64,000 bases of DNA, from positions 298,955,208 through 299,019,207 of the forward strand of contig OY986435.1 of assembly GCA_963920525.1 (NCBI GenBank). Direction: 5' to 3'. The notes beneath the pieces are model-generated. The model searched no databases. It saw only the letters and a program-made list of their open reading frames with translations, and was not told the origin of the DNA. A program made the translations under genes and the position numbers. How positions within the stretch are numbered: position 1 is the stretch's first letter; each line of letters opens with the position of its first letter. The DNA comes from Dichetophora obliterata. Lineage: Eukaryota > Arthropoda > Insecta > Diptera > Sciomyzidae. This document shows, piece by piece, positions 11,657 through 21,275 of this stretch.

Positions 11657-11752
11657 ATAGCTGCATTCCCTATGAAAACAGAAATACTTTTTTAAGAGAA
11701 AGCTTCACCAAATATTTTTTATTCTAATCAATGAAAATAGTTTTAAACATAA

Positions 11753-11988
11753 TACAAGGTGGCGCAAAAGTAATCCTCCTATCAGAAAATCAGAAAATTT
11801 TGCGATTGGCCCCTAATGTCAGTTCTGTTTTGACATTTGTGTAGTAAACACATGCGAAATACACGTTAATAAACAATGTTACGCTACACTGCTCTAGAAC
11901 GCTGAATATTGGGACTATTTATTTATTTCATTTTTTTTTTAAATTACAGCCAAAAAACATCGCAAGGTTACTTTTGCGCCACCTTGTA
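11753..11988. mobile_element. Tc1/mariner-type MITE with TA duplication
   Basis: The 232-bp element 11755-11986 begins CAAGGTGGCGCAAAAGTAA and ends with the exact inverse, giving at least 19 matching terminal bases, and is flanked by TA on both sides (11753-11754 and 11987-11988). TA duplications are the hallmark of Tc1/mariner elements. It has no coding capacity and must depend on a transposase from elsewhere. Confidence 0.88.
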
Positions 11989-13565
11989 TTACACATTTTC
12001 ATAAAATTATTTATAACTTATTTTAAAGTTATATTATTATTCAAATACTAAATGGAAACGTTACAACCTAGTGTTGCCAGGTACAAAAACAAATTATTTT
12101 TTGACACTTCAACAGTATTGCCTATTTGAAAACTAATGCATCTCAAGCCAATTTCCAGCTCAACTCCAAGATGTTGGAGTTGACTTGGAGAAATGAGCTG
12201 GAGATCAAGTGGAGGTTGAAGACTTTTTTTCCAAGCTTGGAGAAAAATATTTTTTTGCTTGTTGAGCCTTAAGACTTTTTTGTTGCCTTTGCATGCTTTT
12301 GTTGTTGTAAGCAAGTTAGAAATTTTGTTGCCTTTGCACACTTAGAGAAAAAAGTATTAGAATTATGCAAAAACTTATTTAATTTATCAAGTAACGTGCA
12401 TGTTTTTGAACCAAAAACGCATTTGCATTAAAGAAATACTTAACTATTTTAAATTTATTTTAATACATTTTTTATTTAAATTTTGCACGGGTTTCATTTA
12501 AACTTTTTTAAATTTCTTATAAACTTCGTTTGAAAGTGAAAGGCGAAATCAGAAAAACAAACTCAACTTTAATTCAAATACGCAATAACGACGTGTTGTG
12601 GAGAAAATATTTGATTTATTCACGTAAGTAATTAAATGGAATTTTTTATGCACGCGTGTGAATAGTTTGAATATTCATTATTTCTCTCAGTGCATGCATT
12701 TTTTGTTGTTATTTTTTGTACGTGCTGTTGTTTTTACAAATGTGCAAACACAAAGTTGATATAACGAAACATATTGTAGCTGAGCCAACTGAGCCAATTG
12801 AGCTTCTAGAAGGTCATGTCTGCTCTAGAGTAACAACGGGTATATCAGCTAGTGTATGTACATATATACAAATTCATATTTTAAAAAAGGTAAAAAAGGT
12901 CTACTTTTTATTTTTGGAATTGGGTAAAAATTGTTCAAGTGAGCTCATGATTTTCCATGTTGCGATAGAAATTAAAAATATTTACAGGAACACAATCTAT
13001 TTAGAAGTAGAAAATAATGGCAAAAAAATTTTTATTATAAATAAAAAATAATTTGTTTCCTTGCAAATAGACTTAGAAATTTTTTGAGTTCCTTTTTAAA
13101 AAAGTGATTTTCTCTTAAACTGTTCATAGAAAATTTATGAAAATTTTAGAAAATGAAAATAAATAAACGCATCGAACTTGTCCTTCTTTTTTACAAGTAT
13201 TTGTAAAAATTTGTTTATATGACGCTGAGCTGGATGCGTAAAATTTAAATAATTTTGACAAAAAGAAGTCCCAAATATTAAAGACTAAGAACCTCCGGAC
13301 TTCGCTTCCGGTTCTGACTCCGTACATCCCCAATACATAAACAACAAAGGATACATCTCATATCTATGTGCTTCTTCGAGTGTAAAAAGTGATGTCTAAC
13401 AGTGTTTTTATCATTTAACACGAGTTATGCAAAATGAACATTATTTGTATGTAGCTACGCCACAAATTTGCCAGATATTTACACATATTTTTTTAATTTT
13501 TCCTATCGTTTTGTCTAAGTCGCAGTAAATACAAAATTTCGAATTTTTTTTGTCAAAAAATTTGC
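11989..13565. other. No supported gene
   Basis: AT-rich. An open frame of 111 codons at 12716-13051 (+) has no recognisable domain and a low-complexity lysine-rich end; I do not support it as a gene. A self-complementary patch around 12160-12220 is built of GGAG/CTCC words. Confidence 0.45.
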
Positions 13566-13604
13566 TATAAAACGCCAGCATCATTACATGTATAAGGTAT
13601 CAGT
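13566..13604 (+). promoter_or_regulatory. TATA box and initiator-like motif of the protease pseudogene
   Basis: TATAAAA at 13566-13572 is followed by ATCAGT at 13599-13604, which resembles an insect initiator (TCAGT). The spacing of about 36 bp is slightly longer than the usual 30. It lies just upstream of the pseudogene's first ATG at 13632, fitting a compact digestive-protease promoter. Confidence 0.45.
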
Positions 13605-13631
13605 AGTCACAAATTTTCAAAAGTGTGCGTA

Positions 13632-14490
13632 ATGAAATGATTTATTTTCTTCGTTTTGGCTATGGTTTTGGCCAACATAGGCTCAACTGTGGAAGGAAGA
13701 GGCCGTATTTTCAACGCATATGATGTTAATTCTGCTCAGTATCCATCACTTGTTCGTCTTGAAATAGTAAGACTACCTAATATTCATGATTGCAGTGGTA
13801 CTTAAATTGGGATAAAGTGGGTTCTAACTGCAGCCCACGTTCTTTTTTTCAAGTAAGTTGCTATACAAACATTTTATATTACATGCTGTGATCGGTACTA
13901 CATCTTTTCTTTTTGTTAAATTAGTGGTCGAAAACCTACTAGAATACACGTCTTTATAATATCAAACGAGCGTGGCGCTCCAAGTAAGAAGAATGTTACT
14001 GAACGGTTCTAGAGAAAATAATGCCATTATTCACGGAGATTATAACAGCACTGCTCCTCTCTTATATAACGATATTGCCCTGATTAGAATTCCTATAATA
14101 GAAATCACCACAAATATAAGACCGGCCGAGTTACCGTCGCAGACAAACTATATTCTTCAGACTGTGCAAGTGGCTTGATGGGGTACTTTATTTGAAGGGC
14201 GTGTAGATACTTACTTTGCATAATGGGATAATTTTACTGTTTTTGAAAACCAATATTGTAAAACACCTTTCTCATCACTGCTATCTAGCCAAATGTGCTT
14301 ACATAAAACGAATGTGACTATCTGTGGGAGGGATTCCGCATCGCATCATATTTTTCCATTTCCGGGTGCAAATCAAATAGCGCAGCGATTTTTGCAAACG
14401 TCATTTACTACAAGACGTGGATCGAGAAAAATATGCAAAGAAATATTACTATATAAGCTAAGGCTTCAAATAAAAATTTCAATTAATTAA
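13632..14490 (+). pseudogene. Trypsin/chymotrypsin-like serine protease (S1), decayed
   Basis: The reading frame after the ATG at 13632 codes a hydrophobic signal peptide, then GRIFNAYDV, which matches the activation site and mature start of S1 proteases, and WVLTAAH with the catalytic His at 13836. A 72-bp intron (13853-13924, GTAAGT...TTAG) follows. The second exon contains NDIALIRIP with the catalytic Asp at 14071 and a late CGRDSA with Ser at 14335. Damage: TGA at the third codon (13638), TAA at 13803, a frameshift between about 13926 and 14030, TGA at 14176 where a Gly-Trp-Gly motif is expected, and GDSG changed to RDSA. In the living family such proteins are secreted digestive enzymes. 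This copy cannot make one. The sequence similarity is read by eye from family motifs. Confidence 0.85.
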
Positions 14491-14831
14491 TTAATTGTAA
14501 AAACAAACCGTTTTCTCAAATAATGCAAGAATTCCAATTCATAAACAAGTGGATTTTTTAATGTTAAAAAAAAAGTAAATAGATTTTTAGTGGCATTATA
14601 TAGAAAATAAAAAAAAATCTTACAAACTTGCTTTTGTGGTCATATATCCTCGTGGTCGGGTTACGACCAGGATGACATCATTGGTGATATTTTCGGCGGT
14701 GTCAGGGTAGCTTAATTTATTTAACGACTTCAAAGTTAAAGTCGCTTGATGTTATGTGATAGCCTAGACCAATGGTCATCAACTTATGTTTTCCCATAAC
14801 ACGCGGGCGTCGTGTGTTTTTGTGTTTTTGC
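14491..14831. other. No gene seen
   Basis: Short non-coding interval between the protease pseudogene and the hAT element. It contains a small inverted patch around 14660-14690 (GTGGTCGGGTTACGACCAG). Confidence 0.5.
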
Positions 14832-15932
14832 ACACTGTGCAGCGTTGCCATATTCACAGTTTTAACTGTAAATTACAGTTTTTTGAACAGGCTTACAGTT
14901 TTTTTAAATGACTCGTAGTTCAGTCGTAAATTCAATCGTAGTTCAGTGTAAATTACAGTTTTTTAAAATTCCTGATTTGAAATAATAATATTATAATTAT
15001 TTGAAATAATAAAATAAAAAAGATATATGTTTGGTTTTTTATTTTTATTTTTGATAATAAAAAAATTTTATAAATAAATGCTCTGTGACAAAATTGAAGC
15101 CCTGTAATTATATTCCGTCATTCCAATTATATCAACGCTGTAATAACATGGAAGACTTCAAATAGAATTTGCTACGATATGTCAATTTGGTTGTTATTGA
15201 TTTTTTTACATGTGGTTTTTAAAAATCTTTAAGATCAGTTTGTTTATCGCAAATGAATTCAGAAAAATTAATATTAACAGTATTGACAATCTAAAGTCTC
15301 TGAAAGATATTTATTTAGGTAGTGAAATATCTATAGCATTGATGTCAACTCATACATTACTACAATCGGAGGAAATCGAATTCAGAGAACATTCTTTTAG
15401 TTATTTTTTAGAAATAAAAAAGCGATTTAGTGAAGCATTTCTTCTCTTGGGAAAAACGGTTTCTGCTGTTCTAAGTATTCCAATAGCCTTTGCAAATAGT
15501 GAAAGAATATTTTCAGTAATTAATATTAATAAAACAAAACCTAGAAATAATTAAGAGATTTCCGCACCTTGTATAATTCTAAAAACAAATGATCTCTAAA
15601 AAAAGAATACATCAAACTGTATTCAATTTGAACCACATGTACAAAAAAATTTACAAGTAAATTTACGAAACATAATTATACATAATTTTGTAAAACAAAA
15701 TGTAATCTATTCAAAAGTAGCTTATGTTATTGTAAATGAATTGTTTTTTTATTATTTTTATTTTAATGAATAACAACAAAATTAAATCTACGTTTTTTTT
15801 AGGGTAACAGTTTTTTGTTTTTTGTTGAATAAACATTTTTCTTTTAGGGTTACAGTTTTTTCTTTGAAAATACAGTTTTTCTTTTTTGAAACTGACAGTT
15901 TAAAAAAAAAGTCTGGCAACGCTGACACTGCG
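14832..15932 (+). mobile_element. hAT element remnant, 1085 bp, with 8-bp target duplication
   Basis: The element 14840-15924 starts CAGCGTTGCCA and ends TGGCAACGCTG, an inverted terminal repeat. It is flanked by ACACTGTG (14832-14839) and ACACTGCG (15925-15932), an 8-bp duplication with one difference, as hAT elements make. The interior has repeated ACAGTTTT words near both ends, which may be transposase-binding sites (inference), and a C-terminal transposase remnant at 15210-15554. Confidence 0.88.
15210..15554 (+). pseudogene. hAT transposase C-terminal fragment (dimerisation region)
   Basis: The 114-codon frame ends with TVSAVLSIPIAFANSERIFS, the signature of the hAT C-terminal dimerisation domain, in which the small-residue segment before SER.FS packs in the dimer core. 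Full hAT transposases are 500-700 residues, so the N-terminal zinc finger and most of the catalytic domain are gone. It lies inside the element bounded by 14840 and 15924 in the sense orientation. The start codon is arbitrary because the coding sequence is truncated. Confidence 0.8.
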
Positions 15933-15958
15933 TAAAAGTTTGTGTTTTCGGCTGTGCT

Positions 15959-16380
15959 TTATGGTCCAGTTAGCCTCGCATGGCATAGCAGTGCATGGCT
16001 TAACAAGCGTCACATCGAAATCTGCTTAGTGGGATTTGTGTGTATATGATTAAGCACAACATGGCAACGCATGGCAATGCTCAGATAAAAACAGAAATGC
16101 ATCTCTGACTACATAGATAAACATGGAAGATCTATTTCATTTTAATATCTGTGTATTCTTCTATGTATTTGACGTTTTGGCAAAACAGATGTGAAGTTGT
16201 AAAATTCTTTGATCAAGTGCGGTTAATTTATTAAAATAAAATCGTTGTATTCTTCTTTTTTATTGTTTTATTTTGACCATGTGACTATGCTTTGCATAAT
16301 CACCATTTATTTAGCTGTGTGCTAGATGCTTATCTGCGTTGCATGCGCTGCTGTGCCATGCGAGGCTAACTGGACCATTA
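15959..16380. mobile_element. PIF/Harbinger-type MITE with TTA duplications
   Basis: The 416-bp element 15962-16377 begins TGGTCCAGTTAGCCTCGCAT and ends with its inverse; the similarity of the two ends runs for about 30 bp with one or two mismatches. TTA flanks both ends (15959-15961 and 16378-16380), the 3-bp TWA duplication typical of PIF/Harbinger. There is no coding sequence. The Harbinger-type genes near 50-55 kb belong to the same superfamily, but I saw no match of ends. Confidence 0.82.
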
Positions 16381-16683
16381 AGTTTGAAGTCAGTATGACT
16401 TGAGCGTTCCTGCGGTAAGGGTGTAGTGAGCTGTTTTATTTATCAATGTACATATATATTCATTATATTCAACACTTTAACTTTTTTTTATCTTTTATAT
16501 ATCAAAATAGCTAAAAACAAACACAAAAAGAAAACATTACATTGAAAATCTATCACTCGACAATAATTTCTTGCACCATTTTGCGAGAGCTTTTTGCACT
16601 TCCTGTTTCAGTGTAAAGCTGCGCACTCGGAAAGCTGTCGTTGTTGTTGTGCGAGCTCTGTGTTGATGATCACTGGCCTAGAC

Positions 16684-17127
16684 GCAGCGACTAGAGATAG
16701 ATGCGTGCAACAGTTTAGAGGCACGGGCACGACACCCATTTGTACGCACAAGCGAGAATACAAAATTTATTTTTCGTACTTACACGAAAACGCATGAACA
16801 TGCAAGACAAAGCACGAAAACGCATGAAAAAAGCACGATTTAGAACTTTGCCAAGTAGCTATGAAAATGAAAGCATATATTTTGCATTTCGTAGATTTTC
16901 TACAGCGTTGTATTTTGCACAAACAGTGCTGCACAAATGTAAGTTATAAGGATATGATTACACTGGATAGTTTCTAAAGTGAAAGTAGTAAAATTTTGGT
17001 GCACAAACACGGAAAAGCAAGCACGACTTTGCTTTTCTTAAGCACGGGCGTGCACGTACACGCACATAGTTATTTTTTAGGCATGTGAACGGAAAAAGAA
17101 CGGCACTCGCCCATCTCTAGCCACGAC
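16684..17127. mobile_element. hAT-type MITE, 428 bp
   Basis: The element 16692-17119 starts TAGAGATAGATGCGTGC and ends GCACTCGCCCATCTCTA, an imperfect inverted repeat of the TAGAGATGGGC type common in hAT elements. The flanks GCAGCGAC (16684-16691) and GCCACGAC (17120-17127) match at 6 of 8 bases, suggesting an old 8-bp duplication. Small open frames within are not genes. Confidence 0.65.
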
Positions 17128-17528
17128 CTCCTGTTTGCAGGTAGTTTTTCCCTGGAATACCATCAGACCTACTTTAATTACTTTCTCCTCGATAGCCGTG
17201 CAGACAGAAGTGGCGTAGATTACTTTTTGTAATGGGAGGGGATTAAATTTCTTTTCGTGAAATACATAAAAAAATGCTTGTGATAATCATAATAAAAATA
17301 TAAATTTGAATAAATAAAAATATCAATATAATTCAACTTTTATTTTTATATTTTTTGTTAATTTTTTAAAGCAAAAAGGACAGCCTGTGTGGTTTGTTTG
17401 TTAATTTATCAAACATATGTTAATTCATCAGACAGCCCATATAACTGTCTCGATGAATCGGGAGTGCTATCAAGCCATTTCATTCACCCTACATTGAAAA
17501 AATATAAGTTTTTGAGAACTAACCTCTT
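17128..17528. other. No gene seen
   Basis: A slightly less AT-rich patch at 17120-17250 may be the edge of another decayed element, but I cannot name it. Confidence 0.4.
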
Positions 17529-17765
17529 TTATTGAGTTTTTTGGAATGTTTTTATGCTCTTCCTAGACGAGAAGGTACGTTCAGGTGTGCTTGTGGACAC
17601 TGGCATTGTAACTAAAATTGTGAATAGCAAGTATATATTTGGCAAATTATCCGTACAGTTATATAATACTTCCAGGGCTTTTAGAGGCTGAATGGAATCT
17701 CTATGGTTCAGATATAACGTCCATATTTTAAAACTCTTTAGAAACTGTAGATGCTCTAGCGTCAA
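17529..17765 (-). pseudogene. hAT transposase C-terminal fragment
   Basis: On the minus strand the frame reads ALEVLYNC, then DNLPNIYLLFTILVTMPVST and PERTFSS, which is the C-terminal part of hAT transposases of the ZMYM1/DUF4371-like type (order: small helix, PNI, hydrophobic core, S-ER-FS). No terminal repeats or earlier domains were found next to it. It is a dead fragment in a different subfamily from the 15210-15554 remnant. Confidence 0.78.
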
Positions 17766-18540
17766 GAAACTTACGGTAAAATTTAATGGTTTTTATTAAT
17801 TCTTCAGCAGATTTGCAGATTTAGCAAGATCTGTGTCTTGAAGGAATGCTGAAAATCCTTTAAGGATTTCTTCGTATCTAGTAAACCATTAGCAAATTAA
17901 AAATAATTCAGTTACGTATTACGCAACTATAAATGTATATATTTATTTGGTGTATCTTTCTCCAAGTTCCATAATATAGTACTCAATGATTAGATTAAAA
18001 ACAGTTATGCGAAAATAGACCTCTGTGTTACTGTACATTGGAACTCGAACGATGAGTCGATTTGTCTTTAAAGCGCTTGTGTCTTACATCAATATCACAA
18101 TCCTTAGCAATGTTTTTTGTCTTTTCATACATTTCCGAAAATTAATAATATCCTCGATTTTTTTTTTTAATTGGTGACTTACAATTTTGGCAAAATAGAC
18201 CGTCTGTGCTTAGTCTAAATTATTCTTTGGAAACTCCCGGCTTACTGGGAGCGTTAATTAAAAATTTGATTAGTTATTTGCAGATTTTTCTGATAAGTAG
18301 AGACTATGCAATGTTTAACTCGAAAACTAGTTTATTTTAATATATTTAACATGTAAGTGAAATTTATCAAATATAAAATAAATAATTGCTAGCACAAGGT
18401 AGCAATCAAAAGACATTTAACGGAAAATTTAATAATATTTTCTAATTTAGAGTCGCTAGTTGTAACTTTGTACTATTAACCTTTTTTTAAACGCTTACAT
18501 ATATCACCGTTAATCAGTGCAAACAAATTATCGAAGGGAA
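17766..18540. other. No supported gene
   Basis: Minus-strand sequence up to about 17890 may continue the hAT fragment (short frame RYEEILKGFSAFLQDTDL), but no motif confirms it. The rest is AT-rich and empty. Confidence 0.4.
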
Positions 18541-18840
18541 ATATATTCTAGAAATTTCTCCCCACCTATCTAAACCACTGAAAAGCAGCAGTGACATCTC
18601 TCTTGGCCTGCCTCGTTAATATCGATATTATTAATGTACGCAAGGATCTGAATGAAAGGATCTTTGATGAAATCACAAGACAGGAAACCTCAATGAGTAC
18701 TATAACTTTCGTAAAGGTCTGATAAAACCGGATAAGTGTTTTTGTATGTGGCTTTAATCTTTCATACAACACGTTTTTGAGAATCTTACATGCGATATGC
18801 ATTTATCTAATACCTCGATAATTGGCAGAGATTTCTTCCT
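18541..18840 (-). pseudogene. RTE-type LINE reverse transcriptase fragment
   Basis: Minus-strand frames give ANYRGI, then ACKILKNVLYERLKPH, which matches the early fingers region of LINE reverse transcriptases (NYRGI...AYKI...ERLKP). Further on, LAYINNIDI followed in another frame by KRDVTAAF corresponds to the catalytic YADDIDI segment and the following helix. Both catalytic aspartates are replaced by asparagine, and most of the palm between the two motifs is missing. It is an inactive, internally deleted piece. Confidence 0.72.
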
Positions 18841-19599
18841 TAAGTGTTTATATTTCAAAGCATACAAAGATTCCGACCTTTGGACATGCATCTTATCAAT
18901 TCATTGCCGCCGGTGCACAGTGGGCGAAATGGCTAACTTAGCGGAATTACATTAATAACTTAAAAATAAATGAAGATATCAAAATGAAATTTGGCATTGA
19001 GGTTAATGAAAATGTGATACATAAATTTTTACATTTATTCATTTCTAGAAATTTTTTTTGCTGTTTCTGTGCGACTTTTTCGCCTATACAATTAAAAAAC
19101 TGGGAAAGACAATTTCAAAATTTTTCCAATACTAAAAGATATTTTTAAACGATCATGGCTTAAAAGAAAAAAAAAAATTACATAAGTATCAACGTTTAAA
19201 AAGTTGACATCTAAATAAGTTTTAATAAAGGTATAAACTATGAAAACATAACAACTATTGAAATGCAAATCGAAGTGTTAAATTGTGTTTCAATTGTGCA
19301 TAAAAAATAAATCAAAAATGTATTATTAAAAAATAATTTGGCAACAAGGAAGGACTTATTTGCTTATGTTAATTAAATTTTTCTAATGTTGTAAGAACAA
19401 CATTGTATCAGAAAATTTAATAAAAAATTAAATTCACCGCAAATATTAGAAAAAATGATAAATTCCGCCCAAAAATCTAAAATTAACTAAAAACTAGATG
19501 AATTATTAAATTCCCCGTATATTTGAGCCCATTACCCGATTCCTGATCGACATGAAATTCCCCGCAAATCGGGGAATTCCCCACTAGTTGGTGTGCCTG
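18841..19599. other. No gene seen
   Basis: AT-rich interval with no coding frame or repeat that I recognise. Confidence 0.5.
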
Positions 19600-21178
19600 A
19601 TGCCTACTTTGAGCTCTTAAAGTGCTAAAGTTAATATCGTTTAATGAGTGCTGGTATCATAGCACAGTAGGTGATAAACTTTTTGCTCTCACAACCCCTG
19701 TTAAATTCCTTTTTGAAAAATATGTTCCTCTGCGCACAAAAGCTCTTAAAAACTCATTTTGCCCTCGGTTTACAGAGATTATTTTAAATGCAATAAAGAA
19801 AATAAACAAACTACACAAACTCTGGAGAAGATTACCCTCGTCTGCCGATTGGGGAAATTATAAGGTGTGAATATGGAATGAAACAGCATTCCCCATTATG
19901 TGATATTGACCCGGACTTACTAAATGATTTTTTTGCTGACAATAGTGTTCCTGTAAATAATAATATAAATTCACTAGGAACTTGAGGTTGTTAAAGTACT
20001 TGATGATTTATGTTCAAAATTTCATGCTGGATTATTTTCGCTACTTGCCTGCTTGATTTTTCTAAGGCTTTTCATAAAGTAAGTCACTCTTATTTACGTT
20101 ATAAGCTCAAGTATCTTTTTGGGTTTTCATCTAGTGCTATGAACTTTATTTCTTGTTATTTGGCGTACAGATCACAGAGAGTTAAAGTTGGTTAATTCTT
20201 CTCACGCCATAAGCCGGTCTTAAGTGGTGTTCCACAAGGCTCCACTCTTGAACCTCTTCTTTTCAAAATCTTTATAAATGGCCTCTTTACTGTTTGCATT
20301 CATGTTTCATTGCATGCTTACGCTGACGACGTACAACTTTATCTTTCTAGTAGAATTGAACATTTAGATGAACTCTCAAGAAAATTTAACGCTGATCAAT
20401 GGGCGTGTAGTAATAGTCTTCAACTAAATGCTGCAATATTTTATGTCTTACCTATCTGTAAAAATAAAACTTCTCTTGCTGCTGTTCCTGACTTATTTAT
20501 TGGTACTAGCAAGCTTTATTTTGTGTCAAAAATTGTTAACCTTAGTTTTTCTCTTAATTCGTTCCTTTCTTGTACTGATCATGTTAATAATGTTGTCCAA
20601 AAAGTTTATTATACCCTACGTAACTTAAGAATGTCTGCCAACTCATGCACTATTGAATTAAAAAAATTACTAGTCAAGCAACTTATCACGCCCGTTATAA
20701 CTTACTCTGAGATAGTTTACAGTAAACTTGATTCTTCCTCTCAGCTGAAACTAAATATTGCTTTTAACTATGCCACGCGTTTTGTATATGGGTTGAACAA
20801 GTTCGATCATCTTTCCGGATTTAGAAATGCAATACTTGGTTGTAGCTTGATAGAGTATTTGAATGCTAGAAACTGCATCTTCCTCCATAAAATTATTCAT
20901 ACTAAAACTCCTTATTATCTTTATGAAAAATTATGATGTAACTTGATTATTATCTCTAGACACAGCTCTCCTACCAGCTCAAATCTTTTTTCATTAAAGC
21001 TGTAAGACTGTGGAATGCGTTGCCCCGTGGCCTTAGGGATATAATAGGGTAGAAAACTTTCAGGCATGCTGTTCTCTCTCATTTTTCTGCAACTTAATTT
21101 CTATTTTCTTTCCTTTTTTTTATAATTCTTTATCTCTGTCTTATAATTTAAGTTCTAATAAATAAAATAAATTGTGTA
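19600..21178 (+). pseudogene. Jockey/CR1-type LINE, broken reverse transcriptase copy
   Basis: Several plus-strand segments in different frames line up with a non-LTR retrotransposon ORF2: a linker before RT (19622-19870, VPLRTKALKNSFCPRFTEII), LLDFSKAFHKVSH (20040-20100), GVPQGSTLEPLLF (20225-20265), the catalytic AYADDVQLYL (20310-20345), the thumb region to 20936 in one open frame, and a tail resembling FIKAVRLWNALP (about 20990-21020). An A-rich tail with AATAAATAAAATAAA (21157-21175) follows. Frame breaks between the segments show it is dead. The YADD motif itself is intact. The element is 5' truncated; its left edge is not defined. Confidence 0.85.
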
Positions 21179-21275
21179 GTGAATAAAACTATGCTGAATT
21201 TATGAAATTTCTATTACTTTAATGACATAATTTTGTATTCGTACTTAAAGTGGATATTACATGTTAAAGCTTAAA

